Below are positions 8,393-16,691 of a stretch of 64,000 nt of DNA, in pieces (position 1 is the first letter of the stretch; every line of letters begins with the position of its first letter). The stretch is from contig DKZA01000041.1 of assembly GCA_002492525.1 (NCBI GenBank), forward strand, positions 22,413-86,412. Direction: 5' to 3'. A model generated the notes under the pieces. That model was not told where the DNA came from and made no database searches. It saw only the letters and a list, made by a program, of their open reading frames with translations. The DNA is from Lachnospiraceae bacterium UBA7086 (GTDB taxonomy: Bacteria; Bacillota; Clostridia; Lachnospirales; Lachnospiraceae). Position numbers and translations under genes: made by a program.

Positions 8393-9763
8393 ATGAAAAG
8401 AAAATCTGTAAGCGTAATGTTAGTTGCGGCTATGTTGGCATCTGTTTTGTCCGGATGTGGACAGGAAGCTCAAGAAGTACCAGAAGTAGCAGAAGCACCA
8501 AAGGAAACTGTGGCAGAGGATACATCCGGGACGGACCAAACAGCGTCAGAGCCGGCAGATCTTACCGGAACGGTAGTAATCTGGGACTGGGACGGCGGTA
8601 CACAACAGAAATATGTGGATAAATTTAATGAGGTATATCCTAATGTTAAAATAGAAGTACAGGATGTTGCCTGGGACGACTATATGACGAAATTACAGAC
8701 CAGTTATGTTTCAGGGATGGATTTGCCGGATATTATTCTGGGAGAGATGGCATGGAGAGGAACCCTCTTCGAGATGGGAATCTGTGATAATCTGGAAGCG
8801 GCTCCTTATAATTTAGACAGAAACCAAATGGTAGCTTCATCCGTACCGCTGGTATCGGATCAGGAAGGCAATATCCTGGGAGTGGAGATGCAGGTGACTC
8901 CGGCAGGTTTTGCCTATAAGAGAGATTTGGCAAAGGAATATCTGGGGACAGACGACCCTGTGGAAGTGGGAGCTATGATCAGTGACTGGGACGCTTTTCT
9001 TGAAGTAGGAAAGCAGGTCAGTGAGAAGAGCAACGGTAAAGTAAAAATGATGGTTTCTTTGGGTGATGTGCTTCTTTCGACCATCGGTCAGAATGTGGTG
9101 GATTATGTGGACGGAGATAAAGTGGATATCACAAAAAAAATGACGAAGCCTTTGGAAACCACTATAAAAATGAGAGATGCCGGAATAATCGGCAATGTGG
9201 AGATGTATTCGGCATCCTGGTATTCTGCATATGCCGCGGATGAATATCTTTTTTATGAAGCAGGTTCTTGGTGTCCGCCCTTGGTAATTGCCAAAAATGA
9301 TACAGAAGGAGAGGGGAACTGGGCAGTCACGATGCCTCCGGAAGGTTCCTTCAATCTTGGCGGAACAACTCTGAGTGTTTATAAGGACAGCGAAAACAAA
9401 GAAGTAGCATGGGCTTATCTGGAGTTTATTTATTTTTCGGAACTGGGCGGTTCTTACATGTATGACCTGACAGGAAACTATAGTTGTTACAAGCCATATT
9501 ATGAAAGCGAGTATTCTCCTATGGACAAGGAAGGTCCGGTGGACAAGTTTTTCGGCGGTCAGAGCCTGGTGAAATATTATATTGAAGAAGCGGCTCCCAA
9601 CGCCAAGACGGCGCCTCAGACGAAGTATGATGCAATCATTAATGATGTATTCCAGTCATTGACGCCAAAATACATGACCGATATGTCTATTGATACACAA
9701 AAGGCGTTAGAGTTGTTTAAAGAGGAAGTAGCGGTTAAGGCACCGGAAGCGGAGATTCAATAG
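8393..9763 (+). CDS. Carbohydrate ABC transporter substrate-binding lipoprotein
   Basis: This is a family 1 extracellular solute-binding protein of about 456 residues. The N-terminus is a lipoprotein signal with lipobox LSGC, followed by an acidic, Thr/Glu-rich linker. The mature fold begins TVVIWDWDGGTQQKYVDKFN, typical of MalE-like oligosaccharide binders. I chose ATG 8393 because AGGAAAGGAAGGC lies directly upstream and it is the only start that begins with a proper signal peptide. It is the first gene of an operon with two permeases and a GH30 enzyme. The missing ATPase is presumably a shared MsmX-type protein encoded elsewhere. Confidence 0.9.
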   Translation: MKRKSVSVMLVAAMLASVLSGCGQEAQEVPEVAEAPKETVAEDTSGTDQTASEPADLTGTVVIWDWDGGTQQKYVDKFNEVYPNVKIEVQDVAWDDYMTKLQTSYVSGMDLPDIILGEMAWRGTLFEMGICDNLEAAPYNLDRNQMVASSVPLVSDQEGNILGVEMQVTPAGFAYKRDLAKEYLGTDDPVEVGAMISDWDAFLEVGKQVSEKSNGKVKMMVSLGDVLLSTIGQNVVDYVDGDKVDITKKMTKPLETTIKMRDAGIIGNVEMYSASWYSAYAADEYLFYEAGSWCPPLVIAKNDTEGEGNWAVTMPPEGSFNLGGTTLSVYKDSENKEVAWAYLEFIYFSELGGSYMYDLTGNYSCYKPYYESEYSPMDKEGPVDKFFGGQSLVKYYIEEAAPNAKTAPQTKYDAIINDVFQSLTPKYMTDMSIDTQKALELFKEEVAVKAPEAEIQ

Positions 9764-9799
9764 AGGAAGATTTCTATACAAAAAGGCGGATGAGAGAAA

Positions 9800-10696
9800 A
9801 TGAAACGTAATAAATGGCCGATTATTTTTGCAATTCCATTTTTGACGGCATATGGACTGTTTATGCTGTTTCCCATGTTGTATTCCTTTTATTTGAGTTT
9901 GTTTGAGTACAACGGCATTGTGGAGAAACATTTCGTGGGGTTAGCAAACTATATTAACTTGTTTACAAAGGACAGATTATTTTTGAAGGCACTTTTTAAT
10001 ACGGTTTTGATCATGCTGATGTCTTTGCCGGTAAACTTGATTTTGGGATTGGTGATTGCATATCTGCTTTTTAGTCTTACCAAAGGCAGAAGATTGTTCC
10101 AGGTGGTGAATTTTCTCCCTTATATCACAACACCCGTGGCAATTGGTTTCATTTTTTCTTATATTTTTGATTGGAACAGTGGAATTTTGAATGGGTTGCT
10201 GACGCATTTTGGTATTCTGGAAGAAAATTATTTCTGGCTTCAGCAACCCTGGTCCGCGAGGCTGATTGTAGCGATTATGATTGTATGGAGGAATTTCGGA
10301 TATTGTATGATGATCTATCTCTCCGGCATGACGGCTATTGATCAGGACATTTATGAAGCAGCGGCCATTGATGGAGCCGGAAAGCTGAAAACTTTTTTTG
10401 CCATTGTGGTTCCCTTATTGAAAAATGTCTCCGTCTTTTTGCTGATCACAGCGATGATTGGAGGATTCCAGATGTTTGACGAGCCGGTTCAGCTTTATTC
10501 CGGCTGGTCGGCGGCTTCACGCAGCGTGGGCGGACCGGATTATTCGGTGTTGACAATGATTTGGAAGTTTTATGACGATTCCTTTGGAAGCAGTACCAGG
10601 CTGGGATACGGAGCAGCCATTGCCTATACTCTGTTTTTGATCATTGGGGTATGTTCTTTAGCCAGTTTCTTTTGGAGCAATAAGAAAGATTCTTAA
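9800..10696 (+). CDS. Carbohydrate ABC transporter permease (MalF-like)
   Basis: This 298-residue inner-membrane protein has six predicted helices and the binding-protein-dependent permease (EAA) motif, EAAAIDGAGKLKTFFAIVVPLL, around residues 193-214. That motif docks the ATPase. It follows the binding protein by 36 bases and precedes a second permease by 14, so it forms one half of a heterodimeric importer. Confidence 0.92.
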   Translation: MKRNKWPIIFAIPFLTAYGLFMLFPMLYSFYLSLFEYNGIVEKHFVGLANYINLFTKDRLFLKALFNTVLIMLMSLPVNLILGLVIAYLLFSLTKGRRLFQVVNFLPYITTPVAIGFIFSYIFDWNSGILNGLLTHFGILEENYFWLQQPWSARLIVAIMIVWRNFGYCMMIYLSGMTAIDQDIYEAAAIDGAGKLKTFFAIVVPLLKNVSVFLLITAMIGGFQMFDEPVQLYSGWSAASRSVGGPDYSVLTMIWKFYDDSFGSSTRLGYGAAIAYTLFLIIGVCSLASFFWSNKKDS

Positions 10697-10710
10697 GGAG
10701 GGGCGGGAGA

Positions 10711-11532
10711 ATGAGTAAGAGATTATTAAAAGACTGGTGGATTTATCTGGTACTGGGAGTTATTTCGCTGATTGCATTGATTCCTTTTTATATGATGTTT
10801 GTGATGGGGACTTATTACAGCGAAGATTTGTTTAAAGGACTGCCCCTTCTTGTCAGCGACTATTTTTGGGAAAATTTAAAGACAACCTTAAGTCATGGAC
10901 TTCCTGTTGCTTATGGGAATAGTATTTTTGTGTCCGTGATAGCAGTGGCGGCATGTCTTTTCACCAGTATTACCATGGGGTATGCTTTGGCCAAGTTTGA
11001 ATTTAAAGCCAAAAAGTTCTTATTGATATTGGTGCTGACCGGCATGATGCTGCCAACACAGATTTCCATTATAGGATATGTAATGGAAATGCGGGTCGCA
11101 CATTTGACGAATACACTTTGGTCGGTGATTTGTGTCTGGATTGCCAATCCATTCAGTGTCTTTTTTATGATGCAGTTTATGAGGGATTCTATACCGGAGG
11201 AAATGATGGAAAGCGCAAGAATTGACGGGTGTTCGGAACCGGGGATTCTTTTCAAGATTGTGGTTCCTTGTATGAAGCCGGCAATCACGACTGTGTCAAC
11301 GCTTGTGTTTCTATGGTCATGGAACAATTATCTGCTGCCGCTCATAACGCTGAATAAACAGAAAGTATATACATTACCGCTTATGATTTCCAATATTTCG
11401 GTATCCTACCGACAGGATTATGGTGCACAGATGCTGGCATTGGCTTTGTCTACTTTTCCGGTGCTGATTATTTTTATGATCGGTTCCAAACATTTTGTGA
11501 AAGGGATTACAGCAGGGGCGGTAAAAGGATAA
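10711..11532 (+). CDS. Carbohydrate ABC transporter permease (MalG-like)
   Basis: This 273-residue membrane protein has six helices. Its EAA loop reads ESARIDGCSEPGILFKIVVP around residues 168-187. It is the MalG-type partner of the upstream permease. The RBS is AAGGAGGGG. It continues the operon into the GH30 glycosidase gene, implying that an imported oligosaccharide is hydrolysed inside the cell. Confidence 0.92.
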   Translation: MSKRLLKDWWIYLVLGVISLIALIPFYMMFVMGTYYSEDLFKGLPLLVSDYFWENLKTTLSHGLPVAYGNSIFVSVIAVAACLFTSITMGYALAKFEFKAKKFLLILVLTGMMLPTQISIIGYVMEMRVAHLTNTLWSVICVWIANPFSVFFMMQFMRDSIPEEMMESARIDGCSEPGILFKIVVPCMKPAITTVSTLVFLWSWNNYLLPLITLNKQKVYTLPLMISNISVSYRQDYGAQMLALALSTFPVLIIFMIGSKHFVKGITAGAVKG

Positions 11533-11563
11533 TGGGCAGATCAGGAAAGGAACGGATGGTAAA

Positions 11564-12913
11564 ATGAAGAAGAGAATGGTCTATACAGCACGGGATGCCG
11601 GGGAGCGTTTTGTGGAAAAACCGCTTTCGCAGAACCGGCAGGAAAGAGTGCTTTTGAAGATATGTCTGGAGGAAGTTCGGCAGGAAATACTTGGCTTTGG
11701 AGGGGCTTTTACAGATACGGCAGCCATGGCTTTGCTTCATATGAACAAAGAAATGCAGGAAAAGGCGCTGAATGCTTATTTTGATATAGAAACGGGTTTG
11801 TCTTATAATATGGGAAGAGTTCCTATTGGCTGTTGTGATTTTTCTACAGTAGAATATTCTCATGCGGAAGTCCCGGCGGATAAAGAGCTTGCTTCGTATT
11901 CGATAGAGCAGGACAGACGAGGAATGATACCGTTAATCAAAGAGGCAAAGAAAGTGATGGAAAAGGGCGGCCGCAAGGAAGAACTGTTGCTGTATGCCCT
12001 GCCTTGGAGTCCGCCGGGATGGATGAAAACAAATGGAAAGATGAATTGGGGCGGCAGGCTTTGTCCGGAGTACTATGAGACAATGGCGGACTACCTGATT
12101 AAATTTATTAAGGCTTATGAGGAAGAGGGAATTTGTCTTTGGGGCATTGCGGCACAGAATGAACCGATAGAAATTCAGCGCTGGGCTTCTTGTGAATATT
12201 CGGGAGAAGAAGAAAGAGATTTTCTCAAATATTATTTGATTCCGGCATTGGAAAGGGCCGGATATCAGGAGAAAAAAGTTTTTTGCTGGGAATGTAATAA
12301 AGATTTTATGAGAAAAAGAGCAGAAGAGATTCTGACAGATAAAGAACTTGCCAAGAAAATATTCGGGATAGCTTTTCATTGGTATTCAGGAGATTACTTT
12401 GATGAACTGGAAAAAACGCATCGAAAATTCCCCGAGATTCAGCTTCTTGCAACAGAATGTTGCGTGGTGATGCCAAAGGATTTGAAAGAATGGTCAGTAG
12501 GGGAACGATATGCTCATGATATGATAGGAGATTTTAATAACTGGACCAGTGCCTGGATGGACTGGAACTTATACCTTGACAAATACAGCGGTCCCCAGAT
12601 TGCAGGGAATCCCTGTGCCGCCCCTATTATACTGGATGAGGAGAAACAGGAGATGATTCTGATGTCTTCTTATTATTATATTGGGCATTTTAGCCGGTAT
12701 ATAAAACGCGGGGCCAATAATCTTGGGATTGTGATAGATAAAGAAGCAGTTCAAAAGGGATTGGAGAGCTGCGCATTTAGAAATCCAGATGGAGAGATCG
12801 TGATCGTGATGATGAATGTTTCCGAAGAAAGCATGGAAGGATGTGTGCAGGCCGGGGAGGAAACCTTTGACGTAAAGTTAGATTCCCACAGTATTGGGAC
12901 AATCCTGTTGTAA
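11564..12913 (+). CDS. GH30 family glycosidase (glucosylceramidase-like)
   Basis: This 449-residue protein is a clan GH-A glycoside hydrolase of family 30. GFGGAFTDTA near residues 44-53 is the family N-terminal signature. The acid/base glutamate is E200 in AAQNEP and the nucleophile is E298 in LLATECC. WSPPGWMK lies between them. A short beta-side domain ends the protein. There is no signal peptide, so it is cytoplasmic and acts on sugars brought in by the ABC importer of the same operon. Likely substrates are beta-glucosides or beta-1,6-linked oligosaccharides; the exact one is not evident. Confidence 0.88.
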   Translation: MKKRMVYTARDAGERFVEKPLSQNRQERVLLKICLEEVRQEILGFGGAFTDTAAMALLHMNKEMQEKALNAYFDIETGLSYNMGRVPIGCCDFSTVEYSHAEVPADKELASYSIEQDRRGMIPLIKEAKKVMEKGGRKEELLLYALPWSPPGWMKTNGKMNWGGRLCPEYYETMADYLIKFIKAYEEEGICLWGIAAQNEPIEIQRWASCEYSGEEERDFLKYYLIPALERAGYQEKKVFCWECNKDFMRKRAEEILTDKELAKKIFGIAFHWYSGDYFDELEKTHRKFPEIQLLATECCVVMPKDLKEWSVGERYAHDMIGDFNNWTSAWMDWNLYLDKYSGPQIAGNPCAAPIILDEEKQEMILMSSYYYIGHFSRYIKRGANNLGIVIDKEAVQKGLESCAFRNPDGEIVIVMMNVSEESMEGCVQAGEETFDVKLDSHSIGTILL

Positions 12914-12973
12914 TTTACACAGCTGTATGTATTCTGGTTTTTTGTTTTCTTATTTTATTTTCAGACGTTGCTT

Positions 12974-12987
12974 TTTGACCGGTCAAA
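12974..12987. promoter_or_regulatory. Perfect palindrome upstream of pgi
   Basis: TTTGACCGGTCAAA is a perfect 14-base palindrome ending five bases before the pgi -35 element, so it may be a regulator site. Confidence 0.4.
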
Positions 12988-12992
12988 TTCAC

Positions 12993-13021
12993 TTGAAAAA
13001 CCAAACCGTCAATGCTACACT
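12993..13021 (+). promoter_or_regulatory. Promoter of pgi
   Basis: TTGAAA (12993-12998), 17-base spacer, TACACT (13016-13021). The in-frame ATG at 13012 lies inside this promoter, which supports the start at 13066. Confidence 0.6.
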
Positions 13022-13065
13022 TAGGAAAGAAAGTACAGTCAGAAATAAAAAAGGAGAAAATAAAG

Positions 13066-14412
13066 ATGAACAAAATTACATTTGATTATTCTAAAGCGGC
13101 ACCGTTTATCAAGGACAACGAAGTCGAGTCCATGAAGAAACTTGCCTTGGATGCAAAAGAACTGTTGGTGAGTAAGACAGGAGCGGGCAATGATTTCCTG
13201 GGATGGATTGATCTGCCGGTGGACTATGACAAAGAAGAGTTTGCCAGGATTAAAAAAGCAGCGGCAAAGATTCAGAGCGATTCCGAGGTACTTTTGGTAA
13301 TCGGTATCGGCGGTTCTTATCTGGGTGCGCGTGCGGCAATCGAATTCTTACGTCACAGTTTCTATAATGTGGTAGACAAGTCCGTGAGAAAGACACCGGA
13401 GATTTACTTTGTGGGTAACTCCATCAGTTCTACGTATATTAAGCACCTGATTGATGTGATTGGTGACAGAGATTTCTCCATCAATATGATTTCCAAATCC
13501 GGTACGACCACGGAACCTGCCATTGCTTTCCGTGTGTTTAAGGAAATGGCGGAGAAGAAATATGGTAAAGAAGGTGCGGCCAAGAGAATTTATGCCACCA
13601 CAGATAAGGCAAGAGGTTCTCTTAAGAATCTTGCTACGGAAGAAGGCTATGAGTCCTTTGTGGTTCCGGATGATGTGGGCGGACGTTTCTCGGTTCTTAC
13701 GGCTGTCGGCTTACTGCCTATCGCAGTATCCGGCGCAGACATCGACAAGCTGATGGAAGGCGCGGCAGAAGGCAGAAAGATGGCGCTGGAGGCTCCTTTT
13801 GAGGAGAATGATGCGGTGAAATATGCGGCTCTGCGGAATATTTTACTGAGAAAAGGCAAAGTCATAGAGATTCTGGCTAATTATGAACCCAGCGTGCACT
13901 ATGTATCCGAGTGGTGGAAGCAGCTTTACGGCGAATCCGAAGGCAAAGACCAGAAAGGTATTTTCCCGGCAAGCGTGGATCTGACCACGGATCTGCACTC
14001 CATGGGACAGTTTATTCAGGACGGTTCCAGAACCATGTTCGAGACAGTGATCAACATTGAGACCAGCAGGGAAGAGATTCTGATTGGGGAAGAGCCGGTA
14101 GACTTAGACGGCCTTAATTATCTGGCGGGCAAGAGTGTGGACTTTGTGAATAAGAGTGCTATGAACGGAACCATTCTTGCACATACCGATGGTCAGGTGC
14201 CGAATTTCATGGTTACCGTTCCGGAAGTGAATGAGTTTTATCTGGGTGAATTGTTCTACTTCTTTGAGTTTGCCTGCGGTGTCAGCGGCTACCTCTTAGG
14301 AGTGAATCCTTTCAATCAGCCGGGCGTGGAAAGTTATAAGAAAAATATGTTCGCTCTGCTTGGCAAACCAGGTTACGAGGCACAGAGAGAAGAACTTTTG
14401 AAGAGACTGTAA
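13066..14412 (+). CDS. pgi: Glucose-6-phosphate isomerase
   Basis: This protein of about 448 residues interconverts glucose-6-phosphate and fructose-6-phosphate in glycolysis. It has GIGGSYLGARA, the phosphate-binding SKSGTTTEPA, and the catalytic glutamate segment GESEGKDQKGIFP. The length is that of the compact Gram-positive form. Start ATG 13066 follows AAGGAG by about nine bases and lies 45 bases after its promoter. It appears monocistronic: its own promoter is upstream and a terminator follows immediately. Confidence 0.96.
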   Translation: MNKITFDYSKAAPFIKDNEVESMKKLALDAKELLVSKTGAGNDFLGWIDLPVDYDKEEFARIKKAAAKIQSDSEVLLVIGIGGSYLGARAAIEFLRHSFYNVVDKSVRKTPEIYFVGNSISSTYIKHLIDVIGDRDFSINMISKSGTTTEPAIAFRVFKEMAEKKYGKEGAAKRIYATTDKARGSLKNLATEEGYESFVVPDDVGGRFSVLTAVGLLPIAVSGADIDKLMEGAAEGRKMALEAPFEENDAVKYAALRNILLRKGKVIEILANYEPSVHYVSEWWKQLYGESEGKDQKGIFPASVDLTTDLHSMGQFIQDGSRTMFETVINIETSREEILIGEEPVDLDGLNYLAGKSVDFVNKSAMNGTILAHTDGQVPNFMVTVPEVNEFYLGELFYFFEFACGVSGYLLGVNPFNQPGVESYKKNMFALLGKPGYEAQREELLKRL

Positions 14413-14423
14413 GAGAATCTAAA

Positions 14424-14462
14424 AGAAGGCAGTTCCGTTTTATGGGCGGAGCTGCCTTTCCA
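14424..14462. terminator. Terminator shared by pgi and the convergent methyltransferase
   Basis: GGCAGTTCCG and CGGAGCTGCC pair with one wobble and are followed by TTTCC on the + strand and A/T-rich sequence on the other. The hairpin overlaps the last codons of the minus-strand gene. Confidence 0.65.
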
Positions 14463-15147
14463 TTTTATTTTTCCGGCACCGGAACGCTGCCATGCTCTCG
14501 ACGGTCTTTACTTTCGCTTTCTGATACATGCTTTCCAGCCGCGTCATAAGACTTTTTGCCGTCTCATAAGGCGGCGTGAAGTATCCTTTCGGCGTATAAA
14601 TTTTCTCTATGAACCAATCGGTTCTTCTGTTTTCGCCTTTCACATAAAAACAGCCGCAAAAGATTCCGCCTGGTTTGAGGATGCGGAATATCTCCTGATA
14701 AGCGGCCTCTTTATCCGGAAAAGCATGAAAGCCGTTCAGCGACAGTACAAGATCGAAGCTGCAGTCATCAAAGGGCAGATTCCCTACGTCTCCCTGCATA
14801 AAATGAACATTTTGAATGTTGCGGTCTGAAGCCTGCCGTTTTGCCCGTTCCATCATGTCCGGGGAATAGTCCAGGCAGGTAATGTCAGCATCCGGTAATG
14901 TTTCGTACACTGGCATGGTCAATACACCCGTACCCACAGGCACTTCCAGCATCCGACCGGAAAATCCCTGCGGGATGCCGGACAGTGCCAGTTTCAGATA
15001 ATGATCATTTTTTCTTTTATCCATATTCCATACCAGCCGGCAGACAGCCTTTCCCGGCAGGGTGGAGCAGGTGACCATTCCGTCATAGAATGTGGACTCA
15101 CCGCCAAGACTTCTATAAGCGTTTCTGATTTCATTATGTCGCTTCAA
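14440..15147 (-). CDS. Class I SAM-dependent methyltransferase
   Basis: This 235-residue protein has the Rossmann-like SAM site LEVPVGTGVLT (motif I), then CLDYSPDMMERAK (motif II acidic residue), GDVGNLPFDD and LVLSLNGFHAFPD. It is of the UbiE/Methyltransf_11 type. The start is TTG at 15147, with AGAGG eight bases upstream. The substrate is unknown. An inverted repeat in its upstream region (15238-15255) suggests local regulation. Confidence 0.82.
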   Translation of the reverse strand: MKRHNEIRNAYRSLGGESTFYDGMVTCSTLPGKAVCRLVWNMDKRKNDHYLKLALSGIPQGFSGRMLEVPVGTGVLTMPVYETLPDADITCLDYSPDMMERAKRQASDRNIQNVHFMQGDVGNLPFDDCSFDLVLSLNGFHAFPDKEAAYQEIFRILKPGGIFCGCFYVKGENRRTDWFIEKIYTPKGYFTPPYETAKSLMTRLESMYQKAKVKTVESMAAFRCRKNKMERQLRP

Positions 15148-15237
15148 TAATATGACCTCTTTCTACTGTTGTCCTGATGATTTTCAGGTCGTTGTTTTGT
15201 CTGAGAATTGTGATAGTATGTTATATGTCAGAGCAAG

Positions 15238-15255
15238 GGTTAGCAACAACTAACC
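15238..15255. promoter_or_regulatory. Possible operator (inverted repeat)
   Basis: GGTTAG CAACAA CTAACC is a perfect 6-bp inverted repeat with a 6-base spacer, about 90 bases upstream of the methyltransferase start. Confidence 0.35.
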
Positions 15256-15463
15256 ACAATTTATGTTATAATATTGCAAGTGATTTGTCAATGAGATTTT
15301 ACATATTTATTGTTTTGATAAAATAGCACTTTTTATTGAGAAATCTTTAAGATATCCTTAATACTGTTTAACTTCGCGTAAGACTATTGAGCTTCTCATA
15401 AAAATATGATAGGTTTAAGGCATAAACTGTAAGAATTATTCTCAAGATAACAGCAATAATAAT

Positions 15464-15498
15464 TATGGTAAACGACATTAGTTATATCGTTTACCATA
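15464..15498. promoter_or_regulatory. 12-bp perfect inverted repeat before the motor genes
   Basis: TATGGTAAACGA (15464-15475) and TCGTTTACCATA (15487-15498) are exact reverse complements separated by 11 bases. The element includes the upstream in-frame ATG 15465 and ends 29 bases before ATG 15528, so it is probably an operator or leader hairpin rather than coding sequence. Confidence 0.55.
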
Positions 15499-15527
15499 TA
15501 TCAACAGAGAAAAGGATTGGTGTACGG

Positions 15528-16691
15528 ATGAAGAGTAAGTTGTATTATGCCTTGTATTTTTTGTATGTCTTCGTGGCAGCGTTTGTATTATATTTAAACG
15601 GTGTGTTTACCGGGGATGAAATATCTCTTGTAAATCTTTCCATCAATATTGGTTTTTTGATTATTATCGGAATTGTTTTTGTCATATCTTCTGTCAGTTT
15701 CGGCAGGCTCAACAGAGTCACTTATGAGCTGGAAGATGTTGCGTTCCGTTTACGGGAGGAATATAAAGAGGCCGGCGGAAAGAATCTCTGGGGAAAGTAT
15801 AAGGATAACGCCAAGGTTTTTGAAGAGGAAGAGCTGCAGGATGCGTTTGATAAGTACCGTCTGCGGGTAAAGGGTACAAAGACCAGGAGAGGCGCCGGTT
15901 CTTCCTGCGATCTGGAAGAGTATATCAATGAGGATTTTCTGGACCGGGTGGGCATGAATTTCTTTAATTCCGGGGTTTCCGGGATGCTTACGGGGCTGGG
16001 AATCCTGGGAACATTTTTGGGTCTGTCTATGGGGTTAGGCGCCTTTAGCGGGGATGATATTTTTTCCATCTCCGATAATGTAGGCCCCCTGCTTTCCGGT
16101 ATGAAAGTAGCCTTTCATACTTCGGTATACGGTATTTTTTTCTCTTTGGTATTCAATGTTGTTTACCGGAGTATTATGGCGGATGCTTATGAGACGTTGC
16201 ATGATTTTTTGAGTGTGTTCCGCCAGACTGTGCAGCCGGTTTTCTTGAAAGAGGATGAGAATCTGGCAACAATGCTTGTCTATCAGGCGGGAATGGCTAA
16301 TTCTTTAAAGCAGATGCTTGAAATGATGAAGGGCAATGCGATGGAACAGACGGCTGGCGTGGAGCGTATTGTAGATAAATTTACTGCGCAGATGCAGTCT
16401 GCCCTGGATACGGATCTTAAGAAACTGGGCAATACCCTGAAAGCGGCAGGAGAGTCTCAGGCTGTCAGTGCAGCCAATGCTGCGGAAATGGTGGAAGCGG
16501 TCACAGCCTTAGTGGAGGTAAACCGTAATGTACAGGAAGCCCTTGCAAAGGTCATGGAACGGCAGGAAATATTTGCCAGGCAGATGGAGGAGCAAAAGAA
16601 AATGCTGGCGGATACGTGCAGTGATATGAGCGATGAGATCAGCAGCCAGATATACACATTTGAGCAGATGAGGAATTTGTATGAGAAATAG
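15528..16691 (+). CDS. MotA/TolQ/ExbB proton-channel family protein (ZorA-like)
   Basis: This protein of about 387 residues has an N-terminal pair of membrane helices. A MotA/TolQ/ExbB core follows: GMLTGLGILGTFLGLSMGL, then GMKVAFHTSVYGIFFSLVFN. The C-terminus is a helical tail of about 130 residues with coiled-coil character. The GxLTxLGILGTFxGL pattern is typical of ZorA-type stators rather than flagellar MotA. ATG 15528 (AAAGGA upstream) is preferred to ATG 15465, which sits in a palindrome. It overlaps the OmpA-domain partner by 11 bases, so the two form a stator complex that uses the ion gradient. Confidence 0.82.
   Translation: MKSKLYYALYFLYVFVAAFVLYLNGVFTGDEISLVNLSINIGFLIIIGIVFVISSVSFGRLNRVTYELEDVAFRLREEYKEAGGKNLWGKYKDNAKVFEEEELQDAFDKYRLRVKGTKTRRGAGSSCDLEEYINEDFLDRVGMNFFNSGVSGMLTGLGILGTFLGLSMGLGAFSGDDIFSISDNVGPLLSGMKVAFHTSVYGIFFSLVFNVVYRSIMADAYETLHDFLSVFRQTVQPVFLKEDENLATMLVYQAGMANSLKQMLEMMKGNAMEQTAGVERIVDKFTAQMQSALDTDLKKLGNTLKAAGESQAVSAANAAEMVEAVTALVEVNRNVQEALAKVMERQEIFARQMEEQKKMLADTCSDMSDEISSQIYTFEQMRNLYEK

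Larger units (their letters stand above)
15148..15527. other. Intergenic region with two inverted repeats
   Basis: This 380-base AT-rich divergent spacer carries GGTTAG-N6-CTAACC (15238-15255) on the methyltransferase side and a 12-bp perfect inverted repeat (15464-15498) on the motor-gene side. A TATAAT at about 15269-15274 is a possible promoter core. No small ORF with a good RBS was seen. Confidence 0.5.

Noticed and set aside
15465..15527. N-terminal extension of the MotA-like protein
   Set aside because: The extension starts inside a perfect palindrome and lacks an RBS; ATG 15528 has one and begins directly before the first membrane helix.
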